A DNA stretch of 15,365 nt from Nitrospirota bacterium. Lineage in GTDB: Bacteria; NPL-UPA2; JAGMAN01. The DNA is taken from contig JAUWHM010000121.1 in assembly GCA_030605915.1 (NCBI GenBank), positions 1 to 15,365 of the forward strand, given 5' to 3'. The position numbers and the translations under genes are program-made. The notes under the pieces were generated by a model. That model ran no database searches. It was not told the origin of the DNA and worked only from the letters and a program-made list of their open reading frames with translations. Positions 6,156-13,682 of the stretch are shown piece after piece (the stretch's first letter is position 1; every line of letters begins with the position of its first letter).

Positions 6156-7307
6156 ATGAAGCCAAATAGTCAAGTTTTAGATTTGTCCGTTGATTTACAA
6201 AAAGAATCTTATGATTGGAGGAAAGACGTTATCACTAACAAGGCTAAGTTCATAGAGGAGATAGAAAAGATTTTAAATAATGGGGATATCTCTTGGCTAA
6301 AAAGAGAAATACATTCTATCAAAGCTATCTTTGCGTATCCGAGAAATGATAAAATAGGTTTACTTAATATTGATGGAAATGGCGATACAGCCATTCTGAA
6401 GAAGGGCCCCTTAATGGAAGAAATAAAGCAAATAGAAGAAGCTCATACTATAGAAAGGGCAAAATACTATTTAGAGCGTCTTAAAAAGGGAATTAACGAA
6501 ATTAGGACAAGCAAAATCAACGACATAAACTTAAATAGGTGGAAAGAATATACCGATGTAATTACGGATAGCCTGTGGGTTTTAGATAAGAGAGATGCCT
6601 CTGGTGCCCACCTCGGTTGGTATTGGGGCAATTTTATCCCCCAGATCCCTCATCAACTGATGTTACGCTACACAAAGAAGGGAGAATGGGTCATCGACCC
6701 TTTCGTGGGCAGCGGCACAACTTTAATAGAGTCTAGACAGTTAGGACGTAATGGCCTTGGGGTAGAGCTCAATCCAACTGTTGCCAATGAAGCAAAAAAG
6801 CTAATAAAAAAAGAGAGAAATATTCACAGCGTAATTACCGAAGTAATTACTCATGATGCAAGGACAGTGGACCTTAAAAATTATTTAGATAAATATGGAG
6901 TAAAGAAAGTTCAATTATTAATAATGCATCCTCCATACTATGATATAATTAAATTTAGTAGAACTAAAGAAGACCTATCCTGCGCGCCCAACGTAGAAAC
7001 TTTTGTAAAAATGTTTGGCGAAGTCTTTGATAACATAGAGTCATTTTTAGAAGGAGGAAGATATTTAGGGATTGTTATCGGAGATAAATATTCAAAAGGA
7101 GAGTGGATGCCTTTAGGATTTTATATTATGCAAGAAGTTTTGAAGAGAAATTATTTATTAAAGGGTATAATTGTGAAGAACTTTGAGGAAACGAGGGCTA
7201 AAAGGAATCAAAAGGAACTATGGCGATATCGAGCTTTGGTAGGCGGTTTTTATATTTTTAAACATGAGTATATTTTGTTATTCAAGAAGGGGGCTAAAAA
7301 ACTATGA
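6156..7307 (+). CDS. DNA methyltransferase (N4-cytosine/N6-adenine class) of a restriction-modification module
   Basis: This 383-residue protein carries the SAM-binding DPFVGSGTT (181-189), followed by the acidic strand NGLGVELNP, and a catalytic HPPYYDIIKFS (258-268) in the place of the (D/N/S)PPY motif of amino-methyltransferases. The binding motif precedes the catalytic motif with only about 70 residues between. A motif X-like segment (GNFIPQIPHQLMLRY, 158-172) lies just before DPF, so the domain order is permuted relative to the common DPPY-first enzymes. The first 130 or so residues are charged and helical and may contain target recognition. D replaced by H in the PPY tetrad is unusual, but I recall it in related enzymes. 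The start has a strong ribosome site, GGAGGAGGGG (6141-6150). The DNA is noticeably AT-rich compared with parB, consistent with transfer. The stop overlaps the next gene by ATGA (7304-7307), so the nuclease is translationally coupled. Confidence 0.85.
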   Translation: MKPNSQVLDLSVDLQKESYDWRKDVITNKAKFIEEIEKILNNGDISWLKREIHSIKAIFAYPRNDKIGLLNIDGNGDTAILKKGPLMEEIKQIEEAHTIERAKYYLERLKKGINEIRTSKINDINLNRWKEYTDVITDSLWVLDKRDASGAHLGWYWGNFIPQIPHQLMLRYTKKGEWVIDPFVGSGTTLIESRQLGRNGLGVELNPTVANEAKKLIKKERNIHSVITEVITHDARTVDLKNYLDKYGVKKVQLLIMHPPYYDIIKFSRTKEDLSCAPNVETFVKMFGEVFDNIESFLEGGRYLGIVIGDKYSKGEWMPLGFYIMQEVLKRNYLLKGIIVKNFEETRAKRNQKELWRYRALVGGFYIFKHEYILLFKKGAKKL

Positions 7308-8413
7308 CTACGCACGTCTTTATCGTAAATGAAAGTACCTTCCCGGCACACCTCGAATATATGTTTGCAGGCACAAGTTCGGGAGAACGAGATTGGAATA
7401 TTGGGTTATTGGCTGATATTAAGAGGGTTAGAGCAGGTGATAAGGTGGTATTTTACTTTGAGGGTACCGGCTTTTATGGGATATTCAAAATTAAAGAGAA
7501 TAAAGATGACGACGGTAAACAAATTATCTACTGGGATAAGGATAATTATTGTAACGGTAGATTGGGGAAGAAATTACTCTACAGAGTGTTAATTGAGCCG
7601 GATGAGGTTTATCCGAAACCGGTGAGCGAATGGGATGCGTTAGAAAAGCTCCCAGATAGCCCGCGGGATATAGTTTGGAGTCTCATTTACAGAAAACTGA
7701 AGGGCTTCCGCGGTTGCACGCCAGTAACTCCTAGAGAATCCAACAAATTACTGACCCTAATAAGGGAAACAAATGAGGGAGATTGTCTTAAGACCGACGG
7801 GGGCTTTACGTGGCAAAATGGATTGATTGTAGAAACATCTGACGAACCTTTCGAATATGATACGAGTAGGGCCGAGGTCGTTAATATTGAGCAAATCATT
7901 TACCAACATAGAAAAACTGAGACATATTTACAGGCCTACTTCACAGAAAACGCAGGGGTTCCGAAGTTCGACAACACCGTTTTTGCCCGAGTCTGCGGGA
8001 AGAGCAATGAAATACTCTGGCTCGGGAATGAGATCTTCTGCGGCGTAGGAATGCAAAAGATCGACGTCTTTACCATCACCAATGATTCGCCCAATAAGAT
8101 GGTGAGGATAATCGAGTTAAAGACTGTGATAGACCTTGGACTTTGTAAACAGCTGGAAAGATATGTAAATTGGTGTTTAGATTACTTGAGCACTGAAGGC
8201 AACGGCGCTACGCCCCAGAACTTATATCCCACCATTGTATTACCCAAACCTCCTACGAGAGCCGAGGAAGCCAACGTTAAGAGGTTAGTTCAAGAATTGC
8301 TGCCCGGGTTTAACAGAGACTTCGGAAATAAATGCCAACCCGTAAGATATTTTGAATACGGTTTTGATGCAAATAGACACATCAGGTTTAACGAGAAGGA
8401 ATATCCTTCATAG
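7304..8413 (+). CDS. EVE/PUA-like domain plus PD-(D/E)XK nuclease, probable restriction endonuclease
   Basis: The 369-residue product appears to have two domains. The N-terminal part (about 1-155) reads THVFIVNESTFPAHLEYMF, then LLADIKRVRAGDKVVFYFEG, FYGIFKI and later VWSLIYRKLKGFRG. This resembles EVE/PUA-like folds that bind modified bases, by pattern memory. The C-terminal part (about 195-369) shows a PD-(D/E)XK signature: D254 in QKIDVFTI, E271 and K273 in RIIELKTV, and a following Q283-L-E-R-Y287 as in many RecB- and NucS-like nucleases. The four-base overlap with the upstream methyltransferase gene strongly suggests a restriction-modification pair. The specificity cannot be read from sequence. 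An alternative is a modification-dependent nuclease whose methyltransferase has another role. A GAAGGGGG ribosome site lies inside the preceding gene near 7286-7293. Confidence 0.7.
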   Translation: MTTHVFIVNESTFPAHLEYMFAGTSSGERDWNIGLLADIKRVRAGDKVVFYFEGTGFYGIFKIKENKDDDGKQIIYWDKDNYCNGRLGKKLLYRVLIEPDEVYPKPVSEWDALEKLPDSPRDIVWSLIYRKLKGFRGCTPVTPRESNKLLTLIRETNEGDCLKTDGGFTWQNGLIVETSDEPFEYDTSRAEVVNIEQIIYQHRKTETYLQAYFTENAGVPKFDNTVFARVCGKSNEILWLGNEIFCGVGMQKIDVFTITNDSPNKMVRIIELKTVIDLGLCKQLERYVNWCLDYLSTEGNGATPQNLYPTIVLPKPPTRAEEANVKRLVQELLPGFNRDFGNKCQPVRYFEYGFDANRHIRFNEKEYPS

Positions 8414-8475
8414 AGCGAAACTTGAATGGTAATTTTCCTAAAAGAACCCTATCTGGCTGATTGGAGGTTTCTAGG

Positions 8476-9663
8476 GTGACGGCACTGATTAATGGCTCGG
8501 TAATCTCGGCTTTGCTCATCCTCATCTGGACCTTGCATTCTTATAGAAGGAAGGTGGCCGAGAACAGGGAGCTTCGGGGAAGCAGAGCTAAGGTCAATGC
8601 CGACTTGAAGAAGGCTGAGGAGGTGCTGGATGCAGAAAAGGGGTGTCTGGGAACCTTGCTGGAGAACGTTAAGGCGGGGGTGATGGCCATTAACGGGGGA
8701 TGGCGAGTAAGTGCCTTCAATGGGGAACTGAAGAGAATGTTCGGCACCGGGGGGAGGAAAGAAGTCCTGGGGAAAGATTTCCTTAAGATATTTCCTGACT
8801 TGGTTAAGGCGGGATTCGACAAGGGGCTCTTAGACTGTCTCCTGGAGCTTGCCGAGAAGGGAGGGAGCTATAAGAATTACGATGTGGCGGAGAAGGGAAA
8901 GATATATAATTATTCGATTTCCGTCCTTCGTGCCCGGAGGGGGCAGAGGGAGATCCAGAACCATCTCATCATCGTCCACGACATTAGTGAAAGGAAGCAG
9001 TTAGAGGAGGAAAGGGATCAATCCAGGAAGGCCTTAGAGGGAGCCAATCGACAGCTAAGAGAGAAGATAGGAGAGCTGGCCTCATCATATGAAGGGTCTC
9101 AGAAGACCTACTTCGATACTATTCGGGCTTTGGCTATGGCTATTGAGGCCCGAGATGCTTATACCCGGGGACATTCGGAGCGAATTACCCATTATGCCCT
9201 GGATATTGCTCAGGAAATGGGGCTGTCATCCGAGGAGACGAGGATAATCCAGTATGGTGGCCGCCTCCATGATATCGGCAAGATAGGAATACCGGACGCC
9301 ATCTTGGGGAAGCCGGCAAGGTTAACCGTGGCTGAGATGGCCGAGATAAAGCTACACCCAGGCAAGGGAGCAGATATGCTGGAACCCATAGACTTCCTCA
9401 AGGAGGCTGTCCCTTCGGTTCGCCACCACCATGAGAGGTTCGATGGGAGAGGCTATCCACACAGTTTGGCTGAGGATAAAATTCCCCTCTTAGCTCGCAT
9501 TTTAGCCATTGCCGATGCTTTCGATGCTATGACCTCAAAGCGACCTTATCGGGAGGCTCTTAGTCCGGAGGAGGCCATGGAAGAACTGAAGTCAAATATG
9601 GGTAAGCAGTTCGACCCAGAGGTGACCAGGGTATTTCTGAGAGTATTAGAGAAAGAGAAGTAA
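8476..9663 (+). CDS. Membrane-anchored PAS/HD-GYP protein, probable c-di-GMP phosphodiesterase
   Basis: HD-GYP proteins hydrolyse cyclic di-GMP, or related dinucleotides, at a metal centre. I choose GTG 8476 (395 residues), because TTGGAGGT (8460-8467) is a good Shine-Dalgarno eight bases upstream. A TTG start at 8461 would place the start codon inside that site. One N-terminal membrane helix (about 2-21, TALINGSVISALLILIWTLH) is followed by a helical linker. A PAS-like domain (about 55-170) starts LLENVKAGVMAINGG and ends with HLIIVHDISERKQLEEE, then a coiled-coil linker. The HD-GYP domain has GHSERITHY (H233), RLHDIGKIGIPD (H265-D266), LHPGKG (H294), HHHE (317-320) and DGRGYP. All expected metal ligands are present. 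It has no REC domain, so it probably senses through PAS. A dispersed repeat begins directly after its stop codon. Confidence 0.88.
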   Translation: MTALINGSVISALLILIWTLHSYRRKVAENRELRGSRAKVNADLKKAEEVLDAEKGCLGTLLENVKAGVMAINGGWRVSAFNGELKRMFGTGGRKEVLGKDFLKIFPDLVKAGFDKGLLDCLLELAEKGGSYKNYDVAEKGKIYNYSISVLRARRGQREIQNHLIIVHDISERKQLEEERDQSRKALEGANRQLREKIGELASSYEGSQKTYFDTIRALAMAIEARDAYTRGHSERITHYALDIAQEMGLSSEETRIIQYGGRLHDIGKIGIPDAILGKPARLTVAEMAEIKLHPGKGADMLEPIDFLKEAVPSVRHHHERFDGRGYPHSLAEDKIPLLARILAIADAFDAMTSKRPYREALSPEEAMEELKSNMGKQFDPEVTRVFLRVLEKEK

Positions 9664-9830
9664 AAGTTCCGTGTATCCCTTCGCTCATTCTCGGCACGCT
9701 CCATGCAGAGCACAGAGCCATAATAGACATAGTCTTTGTTGGGAGCGTGCCTGCGAGGGTTTTCTTGCCGCTAAGAGTCACTTAAGTAACGGCGGCAAGA
9801 AAAAATCCGCTCAGGGACAACACGGAACTT
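9664..9830. repeat. Compound inverted-repeat element (MITE-like or structured RNA)
   Basis: The ends are an 11-bp perfect inverted repeat: AAGTTCCGTGT (9664-9674) and ACACGGAACTT (9820-9830). A further TCCCT/AGGGA (9676-9680, 9813-9817) extends the stem across a small bulge. Inside lie two more stems: GGCACGCTCC (9693-9702) with GGAGCGTGCC (9742-9751), and TTTTCTTGCCGC (9760-9771) with GCGGCAAGAAAA (9792-9803, loop of 20). The layout is a closing stem with two arms. The left third recurs after parB (5236-5295). No clear target-site duplication is visible. It occupies almost the whole 181-base gap between the HD-GYP gene and the next gene. It carries no ORF. The second arm has its T-run before the stem, not after, so it is not a classical terminator. 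Confidence 0.75.
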
Positions 9831-9844
9831 CATGTGGCTAAAAA

Positions 9845-11506
9845 ATGGCAAAGGGCAAGATCTTAGTGGTTGATGACGAGCCGGACATCGTAGAGGTAGT
9901 GAAGCTCAGGTTAGAGCTCGATGATTTTGAAGTGGTCACTGCGAGGGATGGGATCGAGGCTTTGGAAAAGGTCTTTAAGGAGAGACCTTCCCTTGTACTC
10001 TTAGATCTCATGATGCCCCGTATGGACGGTTACGAGGTCTGTCAACGGCTCAAGGTCAAGGAGGAGACAAAGGCCATTCCCATCATTATGCTCACGGCCA
10101 GGGGGGAGACAGAATCCAAGGTGGCCGCTTTCAATATCGGAGCCGATGATTATATAACCAAGCCATTTGAACCGAGGGAGTTAGTGGCGAGAGTGAAAGC
10201 CCTCTTCAGGCGGACAGAGATGAGCGCTGCCTTGGCCACCAGGGCAGAGGCCTGGAAGGACCCTGTAAGTGGACTTCCCAACATAACTGCCCTTACTGAG
10301 AACTGGAAGGAAATTATCGGGGAGAGAGAAGAATTAGGGGTAATCTGCTTAGATGTAGCCAAGCATAGTCAGGTTGAGGAGATTTACGGTTGGCGGATAT
10401 TCGATAGGGTCCTGAAGGAGGCAGCGGAGGCCTTAAGGGGTTTTGCCCGGAAAGGATTGGGTGAGGAGAAGGCTCTCTCCATCAATAAGGGCAGTGGTGA
10501 CAACTTCGTGCTCTTGATAGAGGCCTCTCAGGGTCGGCTTACCGCTAAGAGGATGGAAGAGCTGATCGAGCGGCTCCGAAGCTACCTGGCGAGAGAGGTC
10601 CAAGGAGGATTGGAATCCTGGCCAGGCTCTGAGCTGGGCTTTTACTTGGGCTACTCCCTCATCTTTAAGAATCCGAAGGTTAGGATGGAGAGGCAATTGG
10701 CTCGGGCCCTCAAAGGGGCGGAGAGCATAGCGGCCAATGAGAGTGAGATTGATAAGGTCAGGAGAGTAACGGAGCTTAAAGAGATTATCGGCCGTGGGCA
10801 GATTCATATTCTCTTTCAGCCAGTAGTCCATTTTAGACCCGGCAGCGTGCTTGGCTATGAGGCTCTCAGTCGGGGGCCGCGGGGAAGCGATTTAGAGAAG
10901 CCAGAAACCCTCTTTGCCTTAGCTAAGGAAGCTGGGCTCCTTTCTGAGCTGGGACGCCTCTGCCGGGACAAGGCCTTTTTAGCAGCTAAAGGGATGGAGC
11001 CCGGGAGAATACTCTTCCTCAATATTAATCCTCAGATGATAAGCGACCTCGGCTACGCTGAGGGGAGAATGTTCGCCTCGGGCAGATTAAATGTAGTCGA
11101 TACTGTGTTAGAGATAACGGAGCGAACGGCCATCAAGGATTTTAAAAGATTCCGCAGTAGCTTAGAGCAGTTGAAGACATTAGGGTTGAGGATAGCTGTG
11201 GATGATGCGGGCAGTGGTTATTCCAGCCTGCAGGCCATCGCTGAGTTTAAACCAGAATTCGTTAAGTTTGATATCTCTATTATTAAGAACATAGACAAGG
11301 ACAGAGTCAAACGGAGCTTAGTGGAGACTCTTCTCAAATTTTCTCAAGAGGCAGGGAGCTTAGCTATCGCGGAGGGGATAGAGCGGGAGGAGGAATACCG
11401 GATCCTTACCGAATTGGGGGTAGAGTATGGGCAAGGATATCTCTTCGCCCATCCAGGAGAACCCTTCCCCGTGCCAAAGTTTCCGGATTACGGTGAAACA
11501 CGGTGA
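9845..11506 (+). CDS. Response regulator with REC, degenerate GGDEF and EAL domains
   Basis: The REC domain (1-120) has the acidic pair D10-D11, phospho-acceptor D54 (VLLDLMMP), T84 and K106 (ITKPF). The central domain (about 135-300) has a GGDEF fold, but the signature is SGDNF (217-221), losing the catalytic glutamate. It probably no longer makes c-di-GMP and may bind nucleotide or regulate. The EAL domain (about 310-540) shows FQPVVHF, EAL (339-341, YEALSRGP), FLNINP with N393, LEITERT (E423, E426), VDDAGSGYSS (D453-D454), VKFD (K474) and AEGIE (E510). The residues expected for metal binding and hydrolysis are present, so c-di-GMP phosphodiesterase activity is likely. The last residues (DYGETR) come from a repeat element, and the stop lies within it. 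No clear Shine-Dalgarno precedes ATG 9845. CheA nearby is a plausible phosphodonor (inference). Confidence 0.9.
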   Translation: MAKGKILVVDDEPDIVEVVKLRLELDDFEVVTARDGIEALEKVFKERPSLVLLDLMMPRMDGYEVCQRLKVKEETKAIPIIMLTARGETESKVAAFNIGADDYITKPFEPRELVARVKALFRRTEMSAALATRAEAWKDPVSGLPNITALTENWKEIIGEREELGVICLDVAKHSQVEEIYGWRIFDRVLKEAAEALRGFARKGLGEEKALSINKGSGDNFVLLIEASQGRLTAKRMEELIERLRSYLAREVQGGLESWPGSELGFYLGYSLIFKNPKVRMERQLARALKGAESIAANESEIDKVRRVTELKEIIGRGQIHILFQPVVHFRPGSVLGYEALSRGPRGSDLEKPETLFALAKEAGLLSELGRLCRDKAFLAAKGMEPGRILFLNINPQMISDLGYAEGRMFASGRLNVVDTVLEITERTAIKDFKRFRSSLEQLKTLGLRIAVDDAGSGYSSLQAIAEFKPEFVKFDISIIKNIDKDRVKRSLVETLLKFSQEAGSLAIAEGIEREEEYRILTELGVEYGQGYLFAHPGEPFPVPKFPDYGETR

Positions 11507-11618
11507 AGCACAGCTGAAGCAGTGCCGATTCTCAGGCAGTGCTGCTCCGCCGCACCGCAAAGCACAGCTGGAGCAGTGCCGTGTCACAGGCAGTGCTGCT
11601 TCACAGGCAGTACTGCCT
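11490..11618 (+). repeat. Repeat element spanning the end of the REC-EAL gene and the following gap
   Basis: The segment starts with tandem 10-bp ACGGTGAAAC and ACGGTGAAGC. Two imperfect copies of a unit of about 54 bases follow, starting GCACAGCTG at about 11508 and 11562. Each holds a hairpin-like core in which AGCAGTGCC and GGCAGTGCT pair with one central mismatch. Bases 11520-11542 are identical to 1822-1844 inside mnmE, and the GGTGAAAC tandem motif also recurs there. The element supplies the last codons and stop of the upstream gene and most of the leader of the downstream gene. Confidence 0.75.
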
Positions 11619-11629
11619 ACGGCTATAAT
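11600..11629 (+). promoter_or_regulatory. Possible promoter at the edge of the repeat
   Basis: TTCACA (11600-11605, five of six consensus) and TATAAT (11624-11629) are 18 bases apart. The -35 box lies within the repeat element. The predicted start near 11636 leaves only about six bases before the ATG at 11642, so the message would be almost leaderless. That lowers confidence. Confidence 0.3.
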
Positions 11630-11641
11630 GAAGGGACGGAG

Positions 11642-12568
11642 ATGAGATCAGAGAAGGTTTTAGTGGTCGATGATGACCCAGATGTTCTGGAGATGGTGAA
11701 GGTTAGATTAGAGTTGAATGATTTTCAGGTCATCACTGCCCAGGACGGAGAGGAAGCTTTGAAGAAGATAGAAGGGGAAGAACCAGATCTGGTCCTCTTG
11801 GATATAGTCCTTCCCAGGATGGATGGCTTCCAGGTCTGCCGTCTGCTGAGGGAAGACATTGTCCTTTCCTACATTCCCGTCATTATGCTCACGGGCAAGG
11901 GGAATCTAAGTGGTATGGTGGCTGGGATTGAGGCCGGGGCAGATGACTATATCGTTAAGCCATTCGACCCCGCTGAACTGATTGCCCGCACTAAAATGGT
12001 CCTCAGAAGAACCTATCGAGGGCTGGATGCGAATCCCTTAACCCGCCTGCCAGGGAATGTCTCCATTACCAGGGAGATAGAGAAGCGCCTGAGGAGGAGA
12101 GAGGATTTTTCTCTTCTCTACCTTGACTTGGATAATTTTAAAGCCTTTAACGACTATTATGGCTATGAGCGAGGGGATGAAGTAATAAAGGCCACCGCGG
12201 CGACTATTATTAAGGTAGTGAAGGAATGGGGCAGTGATGACGATTTCATCGGCCACATTGGAGGGGATGACTTTGTAGTTATGACTACTCCGGAGAAGGA
12301 GGACAGCATCTGCCGGAGGATCATCGAGGGCTTCGACCGCTCCATTACCCGGTTATACGATGAAGAGGATGGGAAGAGAGGATATATCATGAGTAAAAGG
12401 AAGGGGGGAGAAAGATTCAGTATTATGACTGTGTCCATTGGGGTGGTCACCAATCTTCCCGCTTGCGCGCAAATAACCCATTCGGCCGAAGTTGCTCAGA
12501 TAGGGGCGGAACTAAAAGAGAGGGCTAAGGCTCTCAAAGGGAGCACTTATGTAAAGCAGTCCCCGTAA
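11642..12568 (+). CDS. Response regulator with REC and GGDEF domains, probable diguanylate cyclase
   Basis: The product from ATG 11642 is 308 residues. The REC domain has D10-D11-D12, phospho-acceptor D54 (VLLDIVLP), T84 and K106 (VKPF). It is a close paralogue of the REC domain in the previous gene: the same positions align without gaps across about 120 residues. The GGDEF domain starts around 130 (NPLTRLPGNVSI) and contains LYLDLDNFKAFNDYYGYERG (159-178) and HIGGDDF, with signature GGDDF (207-211) instead of GGDEF. The metal-binding aspartates are present and D for E is conservative, so cyclase activity is plausible but not certain. The RxxD inhibitory site expected just before the signature is not seen (S198, D201). 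The frame continues upstream to 11522 through the repeat, but REC homology begins at 11642 and GGGACGGAG precedes it, so I use 11642. Confidence 0.88.
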   Translation: MRSEKVLVVDDDPDVLEMVKVRLELNDFQVITAQDGEEALKKIEGEEPDLVLLDIVLPRMDGFQVCRLLREDIVLSYIPVIMLTGKGNLSGMVAGIEAGADDYIVKPFDPAELIARTKMVLRRTYRGLDANPLTRLPGNVSITREIEKRLRRREDFSLLYLDLDNFKAFNDYYGYERGDEVIKATAATIIKVVKEWGSDDDFIGHIGGDDFVVMTTPEKEDSICRRIIEGFDRSITRLYDEEDGKRGYIMSKRKGGERFSIMTVSIGVVTNLPACAQITHSAEVAQIGAELKERAKALKGSTYVKQSP

Positions 12569-12606
12569 GACCTTCGGTCTCGGACGGAGCAGGGAGGAAT
12601 GTGATT

Positions 12607-13671
12607 ATGAGATGGTTTGGATTTAAGAAAAGATATGGGGAAGTGGTAGAATCAAAACTATACCTTGGCCCCTGGGCCAGTTTCTTAGTGACAGTTGTGG
12701 CTACAGTTGGGGCGGTCGTACTTATGGTAAACCGCAAGGTGACTGAGAGCTTGGAATGGTTCCCCATCCTCCTCTGGGCGGGCCTGGTATTCATCGTCTT
12801 ATCTGCCATGGGGGTAATAGTCTGCATGATGGTCTATAGGAAGTTCGTTAGCAGGCCTCTCTTCGAACTGGTCTCTCTGGCCCGGGAGGTGAGTGAAGGT
12901 TCCTTGGTGAGAGAGGCTAAGATAAACTCCAAAGACGAGATAGGGGAATTAGCCAGCAGCCTCAACCGGATGATCGATACTTTTCGGAAGTTGGCTAAGG
13001 AGGGAAGGGAGACAGCGGAGAAGATGGGTTCGGCTTCGGCTCAGGTTTTAGGAGCTAGCTCCCGACTTTCTCGAAGCAGTGATGAACTGGCTGAGGTGGT
13101 GGATAAGACGAAGACTCGGGTAGCCGAAAGTAGGCAGATGGCCGATAGGTCCATATCGGGGATGTCTGCTATAAGGAAGGGAGTGGAGGCCATCGCCGAG
13201 AGAATATTGACCCTGGCTGAGAAGTGTCAGAGAATAGGAGACACGGTCCAGATTATTAACGATATCTCCAGCCAGACAAATCTATTAGCCTTAAATGCAG
13301 GCATTGAGGCAGCCAGGGCAGGCGAACAGGGGAAAGGGTTTTCGGTGGTGGCTACTGAGATAAGGAAATTAGCTGAACGAACGGCTGAAGCTACCAGAGC
13401 AATCGAACAGCTTGTTAGCGAGATGCAGGCAGAGACCAATGCCTCCATCATGGCTACTGAGGAAGGAACGAAAGGGGTGAGGGAAGGGAGTGAATTGACT
13501 GAAAGGGTAAAGAGTTCTCTGGGGGAGATCAGTGAAATGGCAGAGGAGACGACCATGGCTACCAAGGGAGTATTGCTTTCCGGCTCCCACCAGTTCCTCT
13601 CCTCAGCCAAGAACCTGGACAGTCTCTCCCGGCAACTGAAGGAGTTAATGAGTGCCTTCAAGCTACAATAA
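12607..13671 (+). CDS. Minimal methyl-accepting chemotaxis-like receptor
   Basis: I choose ATG 12607 (354 residues). GGAGG at 12593-12597 is nine bases upstream, whereas the in-frame GTG at 12601 would be only three bases from it. Two membrane helices (about 22-41 and 52-77) are joined by only ten or so residues, so there is no periplasmic ligand domain. A HAMP-like segment follows (about 78-130, SRPLFELVSLAREVSEGSL, then KDEIGELASSLNRM). The signalling domain has the highly conserved hairpin tip DISSQTNLLALNAGIEAARA (starting at about residue 218), then GEQGKGFSVVATEIRKLAER. The cytoplasmic coiled coil is short for a receptor. The tip is the contact site for CheA and CheW, and cheA is the next gene. 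Signals are probably sensed in the membrane, in the cytoplasm or through partners (inference). Confidence 0.88.
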   Translation: MRWFGFKKRYGEVVESKLYLGPWASFLVTVVATVGAVVLMVNRKVTESLEWFPILLWAGLVFIVLSAMGVIVCMMVYRKFVSRPLFELVSLAREVSEGSLVREAKINSKDEIGELASSLNRMIDTFRKLAKEGRETAEKMGSASAQVLGASSRLSRSSDELAEVVDKTKTRVAESRQMADRSISGMSAIRKGVEAIAERILTLAEKCQRIGDTVQIINDISSQTNLLALNAGIEAARAGEQGKGFSVVATEIRKLAERTAEATRAIEQLVSEMQAETNASIMATEEGTKGVREGSELTERVKSSLGEISEMAEETTMATKGVLLSGSHQFLSSAKNLDSLSRQLKELMSAFKLQ

Positions 13672-13682
13672 TAGAGGTAATA

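Noticed and set aside
9760..9803. 12-bp hairpin as a Rho-independent terminator after the HD-GYP gene
   Set aside because: The T-run precedes the stem and the downstream side is A-rich on the + strand. It is better explained as an arm of the repeat element.
9828..9838. TTCATGTGG resembling the parS core near the REC-EAL start
   Set aside because: The core nine bases match, but the flanks do not form the palindrome; only about 10 of 16 positions fit the consensus.
12568..12580. AGACC-TTC-GGTCT hairpin between the REC-GGDEF gene and the receptor gene as a terminator
   Set aside because: The stem is only 5 bp and is followed by CGGACGG rather than a T-run, within a likely operon.
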